Of a stretch of 64,000 bases of DNA, positions 16,396 to 24,509 are shown piece after piece. Position 1 is the stretch's first letter; each line of letters opens with the position of its first letter. The position numbers were made by a program, and so were the translations under genes. The notes under the pieces are model-generated. The model saw only the letters and a program-made list of their open reading frames with translations. It did no database searches and had not been told where the DNA came from. The stretch is from Ancylobacter mangrovi (GTDB lineage Bacteria; Pseudomonadota; Alphaproteobacteria; Rhizobiales; Xanthobacteraceae), in assembly GCF_024752355.1 (NCBI RefSeq), contig NZ_JANTHZ010000002.1:62001-126000 (forward strand), written 5' to 3'.

Positions 16396-16409
16396 GATTG
16401 TCTACAATC
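16396..16409 (+). promoter_or_regulatory. Perfect palindrome GATTGTCTACAATC, likely GntR autoregulatory operator
   Basis: A 6-2-6 perfect inverted repeat just six bases before the ATG of the GntR gene. It matches the TTGT-N2-ACA core found at five other promoters in the window, and the position suggests autorepression. Confidence 0.65.
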
Positions 16410-16414
16410 GACCG

Positions 16415-17119
16415 ATGACCATGAACACTGACACCGGCCCGCTGAACGACCTCTCCGTGGTGAAGAGCGTTTCCCTCACGAGCGCGCTCGAAAAGGAACT
16501 CGAGCGGCTCATCCTGACGGGCGAGCTGGAGCCCGGAGCGCGGATCAACGAGATCCACCTCTCCAACCGCTTCGGCACCAGCCGCGGCCCGATCCGCGAG
16601 GCGACGCGAAGCCTCGAGGCGAAGGGCCTGGTCGAAGTCGTCCGCAACAGGGGCGTCTTCGTCCGTCGGCTGACGGTCGAGGACGCCATCGAGATCTACG
16701 ACGTGCGCGCCGCCCTGTTCGGGCAGGCGGGGCGTTTGCTGGCGGAGCGGATGACGGATGAGCTGCTGGTCGAGCTGACCCGCCTCGTCGACCGGATGGA
16801 CATGGTCGCCGACCAGGGCAGCTTCGACGAATATTATCCGCTGAACCTGGCCTTCCATAATCTGATCGTCACCTCCTGCGGCAATCGCACGCTGGCGGCG
16901 GAGTATCATCGCTTCGTCAACAAGCTCCATCTGTTCCGCGCCCGCGCGCTGGTGCAGGGCGGCGGCCTCGCGGTGTCGAACCGCGAGCACCGCGCCATGC
17001 TCGAGGCGCTGGCCTCGGGCGATGGCGACCGGGCGCAGATGACGCACTGGCGCCACGTGGCGTTGGCCAAGCGGCGCCTGATCGCCGCGGGAAGCGGCGG
17101 CGCCTCCCGCAACGACTGA
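16415..17119 (+). CDS. GntR family transcriptional regulator (FCD/FadR subfamily)
   Basis: A 234-residue regulator. Residues about 15-75 form the GntR winged helix (LEKELERLILTGELEPGARI, then LSNRFGTSRGPIREATRSLEAKGLV) and the rest is the all-helical FCD ligand domain with the metal/ligand histidines in LAFHNLIVTSC and REHRAMLEAL. Such proteins repress catabolic operons until an organic-acid ligand binds. A GTG at 16394 could extend it by seven residues, but the ATG at 16415 is preferred. A perfect palindrome directly precedes it. It follows the hydroxy-acid operon in the same direction and resembles the regulator at 18246. Confidence 0.9.
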   Translation: MTMNTDTGPLNDLSVVKSVSLTSALEKELERLILTGELEPGARINEIHLSNRFGTSRGPIREATRSLEAKGLVEVVRNRGVFVRRLTVEDAIEIYDVRAALFGQAGRLLAERMTDELLVELTRLVDRMDMVADQGSFDEYYPLNLAFHNLIVTSCGNRTLAAEYHRFVNKLHLFRARALVQGGGLAVSNREHRAMLEALASGDGDRAQMTHWRHVALAKRRLIAAGSGGASRND

Positions 17120-17145
17120 TCCGCCCGCGATTTCCGTCATCGCTG

Positions 17146-17170
17146 GACGTGCCGGCAGGCCCGGCACGTC
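17146..17170. terminator. Hairpin between convergent genes (possible bidirectional terminator)
   Basis: A perfect 10-bp stem GACGTGCCGG/CCGGCACGTC with a 5-base loop lies between the converging GntR and PdxA2-like genes. There is no T run on either side, so termination strength is uncertain. Confidence 0.6.
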
Positions 17171-17191
17171 GCCGCTGTCGCGCGCTTGCCG

Positions 17192-18217
17192 TCAGGCCGC
17201 CGCGCGCGCTTCCATCTGGCGCGTGGCCACGCGTGCCGCCAGCCGGATCGCCGACTTGAAGGCGCCGATATCGGCGACGCCCTTGCCGACGATGTCGAAC
17301 GCCGTGCCGTGGGCGGGGGTCGTGAACACCACCTCGAGACCGGCGGTGATCGTCACGCCCTTGTTGAAGCCCTTGAGCTTCGTCGCGATCTGCCCCTGGT
17401 CGTGATACATCGCCATCACGCCGTCATAGGCGCCCGAGAACGCCTTCAGATAGACCGTGTCGGCCGGGAAGGGCCCACTGCAGTCGATGCCCTGGGCGGC
17501 CATCTCCTCGACCGCGGGACGAATGATATCGATCTCCTCGGTGCCGAACAGCCCGCCCTCGCCCGCGTGCGGATTGAGCGCGGCGACGGCGATGCGCGGG
17601 CGCTCGATGCCGGCCTTGCGCATGGTGTCGTCGGCGAGCTTGAGCGCGCGGCAGATGGATTCGAACGTCACCTGATCGAGCGCGGTCCGCAGGGAGACGT
17701 GCGAGGTGACCCGCGTCATCCACTGGTTCTCAAGCACGTTCATCTCGCTGAACGGGCCCTCATGGGCGAGAAGGTGGGCGAACATCTTGTGCTCGTCGGG
17801 AAAGCGCCAGCCGCCCTTGAACATCGCCTGCTTGTTCAGCGGCGCGAAGGACACCCCGTCCACCTCGCCGGCCTTGGCGAAGTCGATGGCGCGCGCCAGC
17901 GTGTCGCCGGTCAGCCGGCCGGAATCGGGCGAGGCGACGCCGAGCTCGAAGGCAGAGGGGTCGATATTGCCGAGATCGACCAGCGGCACCTCCGTCCGGC
18001 TCCAGTCGACCGCCGCCGGTGACTCGTAGCGCCGGTAGGTCAGGGGCACGCCGGCCTGCCGGGCGCCCATGTCGAGCACGCGCGCATCGCCGACGACGAC
18101 GAGCCGCGCGACCTTGTCCATTTCGCCTTCGTGGAGCAGCCGCGCCGTCTGCTCGGGCCCGATTCCGGTGCAGTCACCGGGAACCAGAGCCAGTACGGGA
18201 AGAGTGTCGCGCATCAT
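17192..18217 (-). CDS. PdxA family dehydrogenase (PdxA2-like; 4-hydroxythreonine-4-phosphate / four-carbon acid phosphate dehydrogenase)
   Basis: A 341-residue member of the PdxA family: NAD-dependent, metal-dependent oxidative decarboxylation of a phosphorylated 3-hydroxy acid. Family marks are LVPGDCTGIGPE, metal histidines in TSHVSLRTAL, MAMYHDQGQIATKLKGF and TTPAHGTAFDIVGKG, and NPHAGEGGLFG. Stand-alone PdxA2 proteins in catabolic clusters act on D-threonate or D-erythronate 4-phosphate made by DUF1537 kinases, and such a kinase is at 58631 in this window. Absence of other vitamin B6 genes nearby argues against a biosynthetic role; this is an inference. A GntR gene follows it on the same strand on its upstream side (18246-18980), only 28 bp away. 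Confidence 0.85.
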   Translation of the reverse strand: MMRDTLPVLALVPGDCTGIGPEQTARLLHEGEMDKVARLVVVGDARVLDMGARQAGVPLTYRRYESPAAVDWSRTEVPLVDLGNIDPSAFELGVASPDSGRLTGDTLARAIDFAKAGEVDGVSFAPLNKQAMFKGGWRFPDEHKMFAHLLAHEGPFSEMNVLENQWMTRVTSHVSLRTALDQVTFESICRALKLADDTMRKAGIERPRIAVAALNPHAGEGGLFGTEEIDIIRPAVEEMAAQGIDCSGPFPADTVYLKAFSGAYDGVMAMYHDQGQIATKLKGFNKGVTITAGLEVVFTTPAHGTAFDIVGKGVADIGAFKSAIRLAARVATRQMEARAAA

Positions 18218-18245
18218 CGAATTACCTGTGTTGAACCGGGATCTG

Positions 18246-18980
18246 TCATGAATCGGCCGGCACGCGCTTCAGCGAGGGAGCCGGCCGCGCGTCTATGGCG
18301 GCGCTGCAGCCGAGCGTGCGCAGGAAGCGCGCCTTGCCGGCGAGGATGTGCCGTTCCAGCAGGCGCGCGGCGGTGGTGGAATCGCCGTTGCTCAGCGCTT
18401 CGACGATGGCCTTGTGCTCGTCATTGGAGACGCGCATCGAGCCCGGCAGCACGAGGCCGCGGCGCCGGAACAGGTGAAGTTCGGCCTCCAGCAGCGGGTA
18501 CATCTCGATCAGCTTGGCGTTGTCCGAGGCGACCACCACCTGGCGGTGGATCTCGTTGTTGAGCGTGTAGAAGGTCGCGAGATCCGATGCCTCGATCGCC
18601 TCGTCCATCCGGCGGATCAGGTCTTTCATCTCCCGCAACTGGGCGGTGGTGATGATCGCGGCAGCAAGGCGCCCGGCGGTGCCGAACAGCCCCGCGCGGA
18701 TGTCGTACAGGTCGAGGGCTTCCTTGGTGCCGATCTCGCGCACGAAGAAGCCCCGGTTGAGCTCGCTGCGCAGCAGCCCGATCTGCTCCAGCGCGCGACA
18801 GGCCTCGCGCACCGGACCGCGGCTGATGCCGAGCCGCAGGGCCAGTGCGCTCTCGTTGATGCGGGTCCCGCCGACCAGCTCGCCGGCCCCGATCATGCGC
18901 TCGATCTCGCGCTGGATCGGCGGCACGAAGGAGGCGGTGCGCGGGATGCGGGTGGGAGGGATGTCGTCGCGACGGGACAT
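18246..18980 (-). CDS. GntR family transcriptional regulator (FCD subfamily)
   Basis: A 244-residue GntR/FCD regulator. The winged-helix DNA-binding domain spans about residues 15-80 (IQREIERMIGAGELVGGTRI, then LALRLGISRGPVREACRALEQ) and the FCD ligand-binding domain follows, with conserved polar residues in LNNEIHRQVVVASDN and NDEHKAIVEAL. It is the first gene of a two-gene minus-strand unit with the PdxA2-like enzyme and is divergent from the tartrate dehydrogenase at 19277. A TTGT-N2-ACA site lies 27 bp before its start and another is in front of the tartrate dehydrogenase, so it probably represses both directions until a substrate-derived acid binds. Confidence 0.9.
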   Translation of the reverse strand: MSRRDDIPPTRIPRTASFVPPIQREIERMIGAGELVGGTRINESALALRLGISRGPVREACRALEQIGLLRSELNRGFFVREIGTKEALDLYDIRAGLFGTAGRLAAAIITTAQLREMKDLIRRMDEAIEASDLATFYTLNNEIHRQVVVASDNAKLIEMYPLLEAELHLFRRRGLVLPGSMRVSNDEHKAIVEALSNGDSTTAARLLERHILAGKARFLRTLGCSAAIDARPAPSLKRVPADS

Positions 18981-19006
18981 GTCGAAGTCTGGCGCCCCGG
19001 ATCGCA

Positions 19007-19020
19007 GATTGTCAACATTT
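19007..19020 (-). promoter_or_regulatory. Putative GntR operator GATTGTCAACATTT
   Basis: A TTGT-N2-ACA core 27 bp upstream of the GntR gene at 18246-18980 and on the same divergent region as the tartrate dehydrogenase promoter. It is closely similar to the perfect palindrome at 16396. Confidence 0.55.
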
Positions 19021-19193
19021 ATGCCGCGTTATTCTCTTACGCAGGTCAATTCGCGATTCCCGACACACCCGATTCCGCCCGACCCGCACCGCTGCGCATC
19101 GCCGATTGTTCGCCAATAAATTACGTATAATCAATCAATTAACGAATAGATGGCGATCGCCGCCCCGACCGACCCCAATCTCGCGTCATCGAA

Positions 19194-19207
19194 AATTGTT
19201 GACACTT
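19194..19207 (+). promoter_or_regulatory. Putative GntR operator AATTGTTGACACTT
   Basis: A second core site in the same divergent region, 70 bp before the tartrate dehydrogenase ATG. Its first eleven bases equal those of the dehalogenase site at 4574. The included TTGACA could double as a -35 hexamer, but no good -10 follows. Confidence 0.5.
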
Positions 19208-19276
19208 TGGCGCGAGGCGAACAACGTGCGGACCGTAAGGCCGGCCGTTGCCGCGGGCAGAGATGCAGGAGTTTCC

Positions 19277-20362
19277 ATGACGACATATTCGATAGCGGTC
19301 ATCCCCGGCGACGGGATCGGCAACGAGGTGGTGCCCGAGGCGCAGCGCGTGCTGGAGGCGGCGGCCCGCGCCGGCGGCTTCGAGCTGGACTGGACCCATT
19401 ATGACTGGAGCTGCGAGCGTTTCGCCAAGACCGGCTCCATGATGCCCGCCGACGGGCTCGACCGAATCCGCGACAAGGACGCGATCTTCCTCGGCGCGGT
19501 CGGCTTTCCGGGCGTGCCGGACCATGTGTCGCTGTGGGGACTGCTGATCCCCATCCGCCGCGGCTTCCATCAATATGTGAACCTGCGCCCCGTGAAGCTG
19601 ATGAAGGGCGTGGAAAGCCCGCTCAAGGGCCGCGAGCCGGGCGACATCGACTTCTACGTCGTGCGCGAGAACAACGAGGGCGAATATTCCTCGATCGGCG
19701 GGCGGCTCTATGAGGGGCAGCCGGACGAGCTGGTGATGCAGCAGTCCGTCTTCACCCGGCGCGGCTGCGACCGGGTGATGCGCTACGCGTTCGATCTCGC
19801 CGCCGGGCGGAAGAAGCACGTCACCTCGGCGACCAAGTCGAACGGCATCAGCCACACCATGCCCTATTGGGACGAGCGCTTCGCCGCCGTCGCGAAGGAC
19901 TATCCGGGCTTCACCACCGACCAGTTCCATATCGACATCCTGACCGCGCATTTCGTGCGCAACCCGGACTGGTTCGACGTCGTGGTGGCCTCGAACCTGT
20001 TCGGCGACATCCTGTCCGATCTCGGCCCGGCCGTGGTCGGCTCGATCGGCATCGCGCCGGGCGCCAACATCAACCCCGAGAAGGACTATCCCTCCATGTT
20101 CGAGCCGGTGCACGGCTCGGCGCCGGACATCGCCGGCAAGGGCATCGCCAACCCCATCGGCCAGGTCTGGTCGGGCGCGATGATGCTGCGCCATCTCGGC
20201 GAGGAGGCGGCCGCGCGCGCCATCGAGGACGCCATCGAGGACGTGCTCGCCCGCCGTGACAGCCTCACGCGCGACCTCGGCGGCACCGCCGGCACCCGCG
20301 AACTGACCGACGCCATCATCGGCGCGCTGCCCGCGAGCCGCGTGCACTCGCCGGCCGCCTGA
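19277..20362 (+). CDS. ttuC: Tartrate dehydrogenase / decarboxylase
   Basis: A 361-residue NAD- and Mn/Mg-dependent enzyme of the TtuC type, which oxidises tartrate and can also decarboxylate it or D-malate. Typical features are SIAVIPGDGIGNEVVPEA, MMPADGLDRIRDKDAIFLGAVG, VPDHVSLWGLLIPIRRGF, VRENNEGEYSSIGGR, the metal motif SNLFGDILSDLGPAVVG and [20 protein letters not shown]. The ATG at 19277 has an AGGAG site; upstream codons to 19106 are AT-rich promoter sequence. It is followed 39 bp later by a prpD-like gene in the same operon and is divergent from a GntR gene. Of the four family members in this window it is the clearest functional assignment. Confidence 0.9.
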   Translation: MTTYSIAVIPGDGIGNEVVPEAQRVLEAAARAGGFELDWTHYDWSCERFAKTGSMMPADGLDRIRDKDAIFLGAVGFPGVPDHVSLWGLLIPIRRGFHQYVNLRPVKLMKGVESPLKGREPGDIDFYVVRENNEGEYSSIGGRLYEGQPDELVMQQSVFTRRGCDRVMRYAFDLAAGRKKHVTSATKSNGISHTMPYWDERFAAVAKDYPGFTTDQFHIDILTAHFVRNPDWFDVVVASNLFGDILSDLGPAVVGSIGIAPGANINPEKDYPSMFEPVHGSAPDIAGKGIANPIGQVWSGAMMLRHLGEEAAARAIEDAIEDVLARRDSLTRDLGGTAGTRELTDAIIGALPASRVHSPAA

Positions 20363-20401
20363 GCGCCATTGCCTGAACCAGACAACAGCGGGAAACGCCA
20401 C

Positions 20402-21829
20402 ATGACACAGCATCAGACGAACCCGGCTCAGGGGCGGCCGATCATCGAGGGCCTCACCCATCAGGTGGCCGAATTCGTCATCGACACCGACTATGCCGAC
20501 GTGCCCGAGGAGGTGATCGAGCTCGGCAAGAAGTCGATCCTCGACGGGATCGGGCTCGCCCTCTCGGGATCGGTGGCGAAGAGCGGCGAATATATCCAGG
20601 CCTATCTCGCCGGCCTCGGCATCCAGCAAGGCCCCGCGACGGTGATCGGCACCTCGCTGAAGGTGCCGCCGCGCTTCGCCGCCTTCGCCAACGGCGTCGG
20701 CATCCATGCCGACGACTATGACGACACCCAGCTCGCCGTCGCCAAGGATCGCGTCTACGGGCTGCTCACGCACCCCACCGCCCCGGCGCTGCCGGCTGCG
20801 CTCGCCATAGCGGAAGCGGGCGGCCGCTCGGGCGCCGACATGATGCTCGCCTACCATCTCGGCGTGGAGGTGGAGTGCAAGATCGCCGAGGCGATCAACC
20901 CGCGCCATTACCAGCACGGGTTCCACGCCACCGCGACCTGCGGCACCTATGCGGCGGCGGCGGCGGCCTCCAAGCTGAAGGGGCTCTCCGCCGAGCAGGT
21001 CGTGCGGGCGCTGGGATGCGCGGGCAGCCAGTCGGCCGGCCTTCGCGAGAATTTCGGCACCATGATGAAGCCGTTCCACGCCGGGCGCTCGTCCGAAAGC
21101 GGCGTGGTGGCGGCGGACTTCGCCGAGCTGGGGTGGACCACCACCGACAAGATCCTGGAAGCCCCGCGCGGCTTCTTCCAGGCGGCGGGCGGCGGCTACG
21201 ATCCCGACGCGATCGTCGGAAAGCTCGCGCGGCCGTGGACGTTCGCCTTCCCGGGCGTCTCCATCAAGCCGCATCCCTCGGGCTCGCTCACCCATCCGGG
21301 CATGACCGAGATGCTGCGCCTCATCCACGAGCACGCCATCAAGGCGGAGGATGTCGAACGGGTCGATGTCGGCACCAACCAGAACATGCCGAACGCGCTG
21401 ATCCATCATCGTCCGAAGAACGAGCTTCAGGCCAAGTTCTCCATGGAATTCTGCATGGCGATCCTGCTGCTCGACGGGCGCGGCAGCCTGCCCGAATTCA
21501 CCGACGAGACGGTCGAGCGCCCGGATGTGAAGGCGATGATCGAGCGGGTCAACTTCCACGTCCATCCGGAGGCGGAAGCGGCCGGCTACGACAAGATGAC
21601 GACCATCATCGACATCCACATGAAGGACGGGCGCACCTTCTCGGGCCGCGCCGACTTCGGCAAGGGAAGCCCGGCGAACCCGATGAGCTATGACGAATGC
21701 GCCGACAAGTTCCGCGGCTGCGCGGAGTTCGCGCGCTGGGACGGCGCCAAGACCGAGGCGATCGTCGAGATGGTGCGCCGTCTCGACGACGTGGCGGATA
21801 TCCGCGAGCTCACCCGGCTCTGCGCCTGA
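20402..21829 (+). CDS. MmgE/PrpD family protein (second paralogue)
   Basis: A 475-residue MmgE/PrpD protein. It matches the paralogue at 12808 in the main motifs (GIHADDYDDTQ, GVEVECKIAEAINP, YQHGFHATATCGTYAAAAAA, AGLRENFGTMMKPFHAGRS) but carries a short insertion after the DDYDDT motif (AVAKDRVYGLLTHP), so the two are not simple duplicates. Known reactions in the family are dehydration of 2-methylcitrate, decarboxylation of cis-aconitate and epimerisation of imino-disuccinate. It is the last gene of the tartrate dehydrogenase operon and is followed by a terminator, so action on a tartrate-like or tricarboxylate substrate is likely but not proven. The ATG at 20402 replaces a TTG at 20369. Confidence 0.87.
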   Translation: MTQHQTNPAQGRPIIEGLTHQVAEFVIDTDYADVPEEVIELGKKSILDGIGLALSGSVAKSGEYIQAYLAGLGIQQGPATVIGTSLKVPPRFAAFANGVGIHADDYDDTQLAVAKDRVYGLLTHPTAPALPAALAIAEAGGRSGADMMLAYHLGVEVECKIAEAINPRHYQHGFHATATCGTYAAAAAASKLKGLSAEQVVRALGCAGSQSAGLRENFGTMMKPFHAGRSSESGVVAADFAELGWTTTDKILEAPRGFFQAAGGGYDPDAIVGKLARPWTFAFPGVSIKPHPSGSLTHPGMTEMLRLIHEHAIKAEDVERVDVGTNQNMPNALIHHRPKNELQAKFSMEFCMAILLLDGRGSLPEFTDETVERPDVKAMIERVNFHVHPEAEAAGYDKMTTIIDIHMKDGRTFSGRADFGKGSPANPMSYDECADKFRGCAEFARWDGAKTEAIVEMVRRLDDVADIRELTRLCA

Positions 21830-21850
21830 CATCGGGCTCGATAAGACGGA

Positions 21851-21880
21851 ACGGGCGCCCTCGCGGCGCCCGTTTCATTT
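21851..21880 (+). terminator. Rho-independent terminator after the ttuC-prpD unit
   Basis: A perfect 9-bp stem ACGGGCGCC/GGCGCCCGT (21851-21859 with 21865-21873) with a 5-base loop is followed by TTCATTT. It lies 22 bp after the stop codon. Confidence 0.85.
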
Positions 21881-22312
21881 GGCGGGGCCGTGTGCCGTTA
21901 TCAGGCATGTGTGCCGATCCGAACTTGGCTTGAGGCGACGTCACCGAGGCTCCCGGCGGCCGATGGCCGTCGACACCACTTCGCCGTTGCCGATCCGCCC
22001 GACGCCATCCAACCCAATTTCATCCCTAGTTTCGGGCGCACCGCTCTCTCCGATGGCGGCCGCAACGTCGGCGGCGGGGCGCGCCATCGCCTCCCGTGCG
22101 CGCCGCGGCGCGGTCTCTCCATGAGACAGAACCGCCGCCGAACGCATCATGATTTCATATAGTTAAAATATTTCGCTCGCATTATTAGGCATTGCGCTCA
22201 AATATTGTTCACGGCGACAATTCATTTTGACATGAAATCGCTCAGATATAGGCTTTTCGCCAACGATCTTCCCTGCGACCCGTTATTTTACAATATTAAA
22301 TCAGGAGGCATG
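21881..22312 (+). other. Gene-free leader of the ABC operon
   Basis: About 430 bp between the terminator and the binding-protein gene. The first half (to about 22140) is GC-rich with no recognised gene. From 22150 it turns AT-rich, with TATTGTTCAC at 22204 (weakly like the GntR core) and TTGACA at 22227-22232, but no properly spaced -10. A strong AGGAGG lies at 22303-22308. Confidence 0.5.
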
Positions 22313-23329
22313 ATGCAGTTCGCTCCTCCCCGCTCAACCCGCCGCCAGTTCGCTGCCCTTTGCGGGGCCGCGATGATCGCCGCTTCGACGCTTGCCATGG
22401 TTCAGAACGCCTCCGCCGACCCTGCCCTCTCGCTTCGGCTCAACTGGAAGATGAAGGGCGAGTTCGCGCCCTTCATCGTCGCGGCCGAGAAGGGGTTCTT
22501 CAAGGATGAGGGACTCGACCTCGACGTGAAGGAGGGCAGCGGCGCCACGCTCGCCATACAGTCGGTGGCGACCGGCAAGGACGCCTTCGCCTATGTGCCC
22601 TCGGTCCAGCTCATCCAGGCGGTGAACAAGGGCGTGCCGATCAAGGCCGTCGCCACCGTGTCCAAGGTGGATTCCATGGGCTTCGTGGCCCGGCCGGGCG
22701 TGACGCTGGCGACGCCGAAGGACCTTGAGGGCAAGAAGGTGGAGATCGCCGCCTCCTCGACCTTCCACAACATCTGGGACGCCTTCGCCAGGAAGAACGG
22801 CATCGATGCGAGCAAGGTGGACGTGGTGAGCGTCAATCCGGGCGCGCGCTTCGGCCTGCTGCTCTCCGGCAAGGTCGACATCCTCGCCGACATCTTCATC
22901 ACCAACGAGTTGCCGGTGCTCGCCTCCCAGACGCCCGAGAAGCTCCAGAGCCTCGCGGTCGGCGATTTCGGCTTCCCGATCATCGGCTACACGCTCATCA
23001 CCACGAACGAGATGATCGAGAAGCATCCCGACGAGGTGAAGAAGTTCGTCGCCGCCGCGCGCAAAGGCTTCGAGTTCACCCGGGAGCATCCCGAGGAGGC
23101 CGCCAAGATCGCCTCCGCGGCCTATCCCGCCCAGCTTCCGGACGGCCCCACGCGCGGCCAGGTGGACGCGCTCGACAGCTTCCTCTCCCAGGGCAGCCCG
23201 AAGGCGCTGTTCGTGGGCAGCGACGAAGGCTGGCAGAACACCCTCGACATCCTCGCGGCGGCCGGCGTCATCGACGAGAAGAAGGCCCCGTCCGACTACT
23301 ACACCAACGCGTTCGTCTCCGAAAAATGA
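22313..23329 (+). CDS. ABC transporter substrate-binding protein (NMT1/SsuA/ThiY-like)
   Basis: A 338-residue periplasmic binding protein of the NMT1/SsuA class that captures nitrogen or sulfur compounds such as pyrimidines, taurine/sulfonates or hydroxymethylpyrimidine. The N terminus has a twin-arginine motif (STRRQFAAL) and hydrophobic core ending near NASADP, so export by Tat is likely. The mature part opens LRLNWKMKGEFAPFIVAAEKGFF, a family hallmark. Two ATGs occur (22310 and 22313); the second has better spacing to AGGAGG and is used. It starts a tightly packed operon: RidA (4-bp overlap), permease (4-bp overlap) and ATPase (4-bp overlap). Confidence 0.88.
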   Translation: MQFAPPRSTRRQFAALCGAAMIAASTLAMVQNASADPALSLRLNWKMKGEFAPFIVAAEKGFFKDEGLDLDVKEGSGATLAIQSVATGKDAFAYVPSVQLIQAVNKGVPIKAVATVSKVDSMGFVARPGVTLATPKDLEGKKVEIAASSTFHNIWDAFARKNGIDASKVDVVSVNPGARFGLLLSGKVDILADIFITNELPVLASQTPEKLQSLAVGDFGFPIIGYTLITTNEMIEKHPDEVKKFVAAARKGFEFTREHPEEAAKIASAAYPAQLPDGPTRGQVDALDSFLSQGSPKALFVGSDEGWQNTLDILAAAGVIDEKKAPSDYYTNAFVSEK

Positions 23330-23730
23330 CCGACATACTGAGATCCTTCGAGGTCGCCGGTGTCCCGCCGGCGACCGGGCCCTGGGCACGGGCGGTGGAG
23401 TGGAACGGCCTGATCTTCCTTTCCGGCCTGCGCGGGCTGGAGCTCGAGACCGGCGCGCCCGCCGCCACGCTGGAGCGCCGCCTCGAGCTCATCCACACCC
23501 ACCTCGCCCTGACCTTGGAGCAGCACGGCAGCGACCTCGCCTCCGTCATCGCCTCGCGCGCCTATGTCACCGACATGGCCGGGCTGCGTCCGGCGGTGAA
23601 CGGTTTCTATGAGCGCGCCTTCGGGCCGAACCTGCCCACCCGCACCATCCTCGAGGTCTCCGGCCTGAACCAGGACGACGACGTCGAGATCGAATTCGTG
23701 GCGGTGCGCCGCCGGCCGGCCGCCCCATGA
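23326..23730 (+). CDS. RidA family (YjgF/YER057c/UK114) protein
   Basis: A 134-residue protein of the RidA family, small cytoplasmic trimers that hydrolyse reactive imines and enamines released by PLP enzymes or flavin oxidases. The family-typical pieces are PPATGPWARAVEWNGLIFLSG near the N terminus and PTRTILEVSGLNQDDDVEIEFVAV near the C terminus, including the arginine that binds carboxylates. It overlaps the binding-protein stop and the permease start by 4 bp each (ATGA), so it is an integral part of the ABC operon. This suggests that the imported compound is an amine or N-heterocycle whose breakdown gives an imine, or that the protein acts as a hydrolase in that pathway, as some RidA relatives do. 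Confidence 0.88.
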   Translation: MTDILRSFEVAGVPPATGPWARAVEWNGLIFLSGLRGLELETGAPAATLERRLELIHTHLALTLEQHGSDLASVIASRAYVTDMAGLRPAVNGFYERAFGPNLPTRTILEVSGLNQDDDVEIEFVAVRRRPAAP

Positions 23731-24509
23731 AGGCGGCCACGCTCGGCACCGTCCTGCCGCCCCTCGCCGCCCTGCTGGTGCTGGTCGCGCTGTGGCAGGC
23801 GAGCACGGACGTGTTCGCGATTCCGGACTACATCCTGCCGTCCCCACTCGCCATCGCCGAGGCGGTGGTCGCCAACTGGCCGCTGCTGCTGAAGCAGAGC
23901 TGGGCGACCTTCGTGGAATCGATGCTGGGCTTCGGCCTCGGCATCGTCGTCGGCATCCCGCTCGCGGTGCTCATCGCCTGCTCGCCGGCCGCCGAGAAGA
24001 CCTTCTATCCGCTGCTGGTGGCGAGCCAGTCGGTGCCCAAGGTGGCGCTCGCGCCGATCTTCGTGGTGTGGTTCGGCTTCGGCCTGCTGCCCAAGGTGCT
24101 CATCGCCTTCTCCATCGCCTTCTTCCCGGTGGTGGTGAACACGGTGGTGGGGCTCCAGCGCACCCCGCCGGACATGATCCGGCTGATGCGCGCGCTCGGC
24201 AGCTCGCCGCTCGAGACCTTCTGGCGGGTGCGCATTCCCATGGCCTCGCCCTTCATCTTCGCCGGCATCAAGATCTCGTCCGCTTTCGCCGTGGTGGGCG
24301 CCATCGTCGGCGAGTTCATCGCCGCGGAGCAGGGGCTCGGCTATCTGCAACTGGTCGCCAACAACAACCTGCAGATCCCGCTGCTCTTCGCCTGCCTGCT
24401 CATGCTCTCCGTGCTCGGGGCGGTGATCTACTATCTCGTCGTGCTGGTCGAGCGGCTCATCCTGCCCGCGCCGCTGCGCGCCCTGCAGAACGGGGAGCCC
24501 GGTCAATGA
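23727..24509 (+). CDS. ABC transporter permease (SsuC/ThiX-like)
   Basis: A 260-residue inner-membrane permease with about six segments. The conserved ATPase-contact loop (EAA motif) reads RALGSSPLETFWRVRIPMASPFIFAGIKI, and the class-specific start includes IPDYILPSPLAIAEAVV. Together with the binding protein and ATPase it forms a nitrate/sulfonate/pyrimidine-type importer. Its ATG overlaps the RidA stop and its stop overlaps the ATPase start. The substrate is not determined by this subunit. Confidence 0.9.
   Translation: MKAATLGTVLPPLAALLVLVALWQASTDVFAIPDYILPSPLAIAEAVVANWPLLLKQSWATFVESMLGFGLGIVVGIPLAVLIACSPAAEKTFYPLLVASQSVPKVALAPIFVVWFGFGLLPKVLIAFSIAFFPVVVNTVVGLQRTPPDMIRLMRALGSSPLETFWRVRIPMASPFIFAGIKISSAFAVVGAIVGEFIAAEQGLGYLQLVANNNLQIPLLFACLLMLSVLGAVIYYLVVLVERLILPAPLRALQNGEPGQ

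Noticed and set aside
19199-19227. Sigma70 promoter with TTGACA before the tartrate dehydrogenase gene
   Set aside because: At 17-bp spacing the -10 would be CAACGT, a poor match; the operator interpretation of the same bases is stronger.
19139-21832. 897-codon minus-strand open frame over the tartrate dehydrogenase and PrpD genes
   Set aside because: It spans two well-supported plus-strand genes and their spacer, and its histidine/arginine/glycine-rich product matches nothing.
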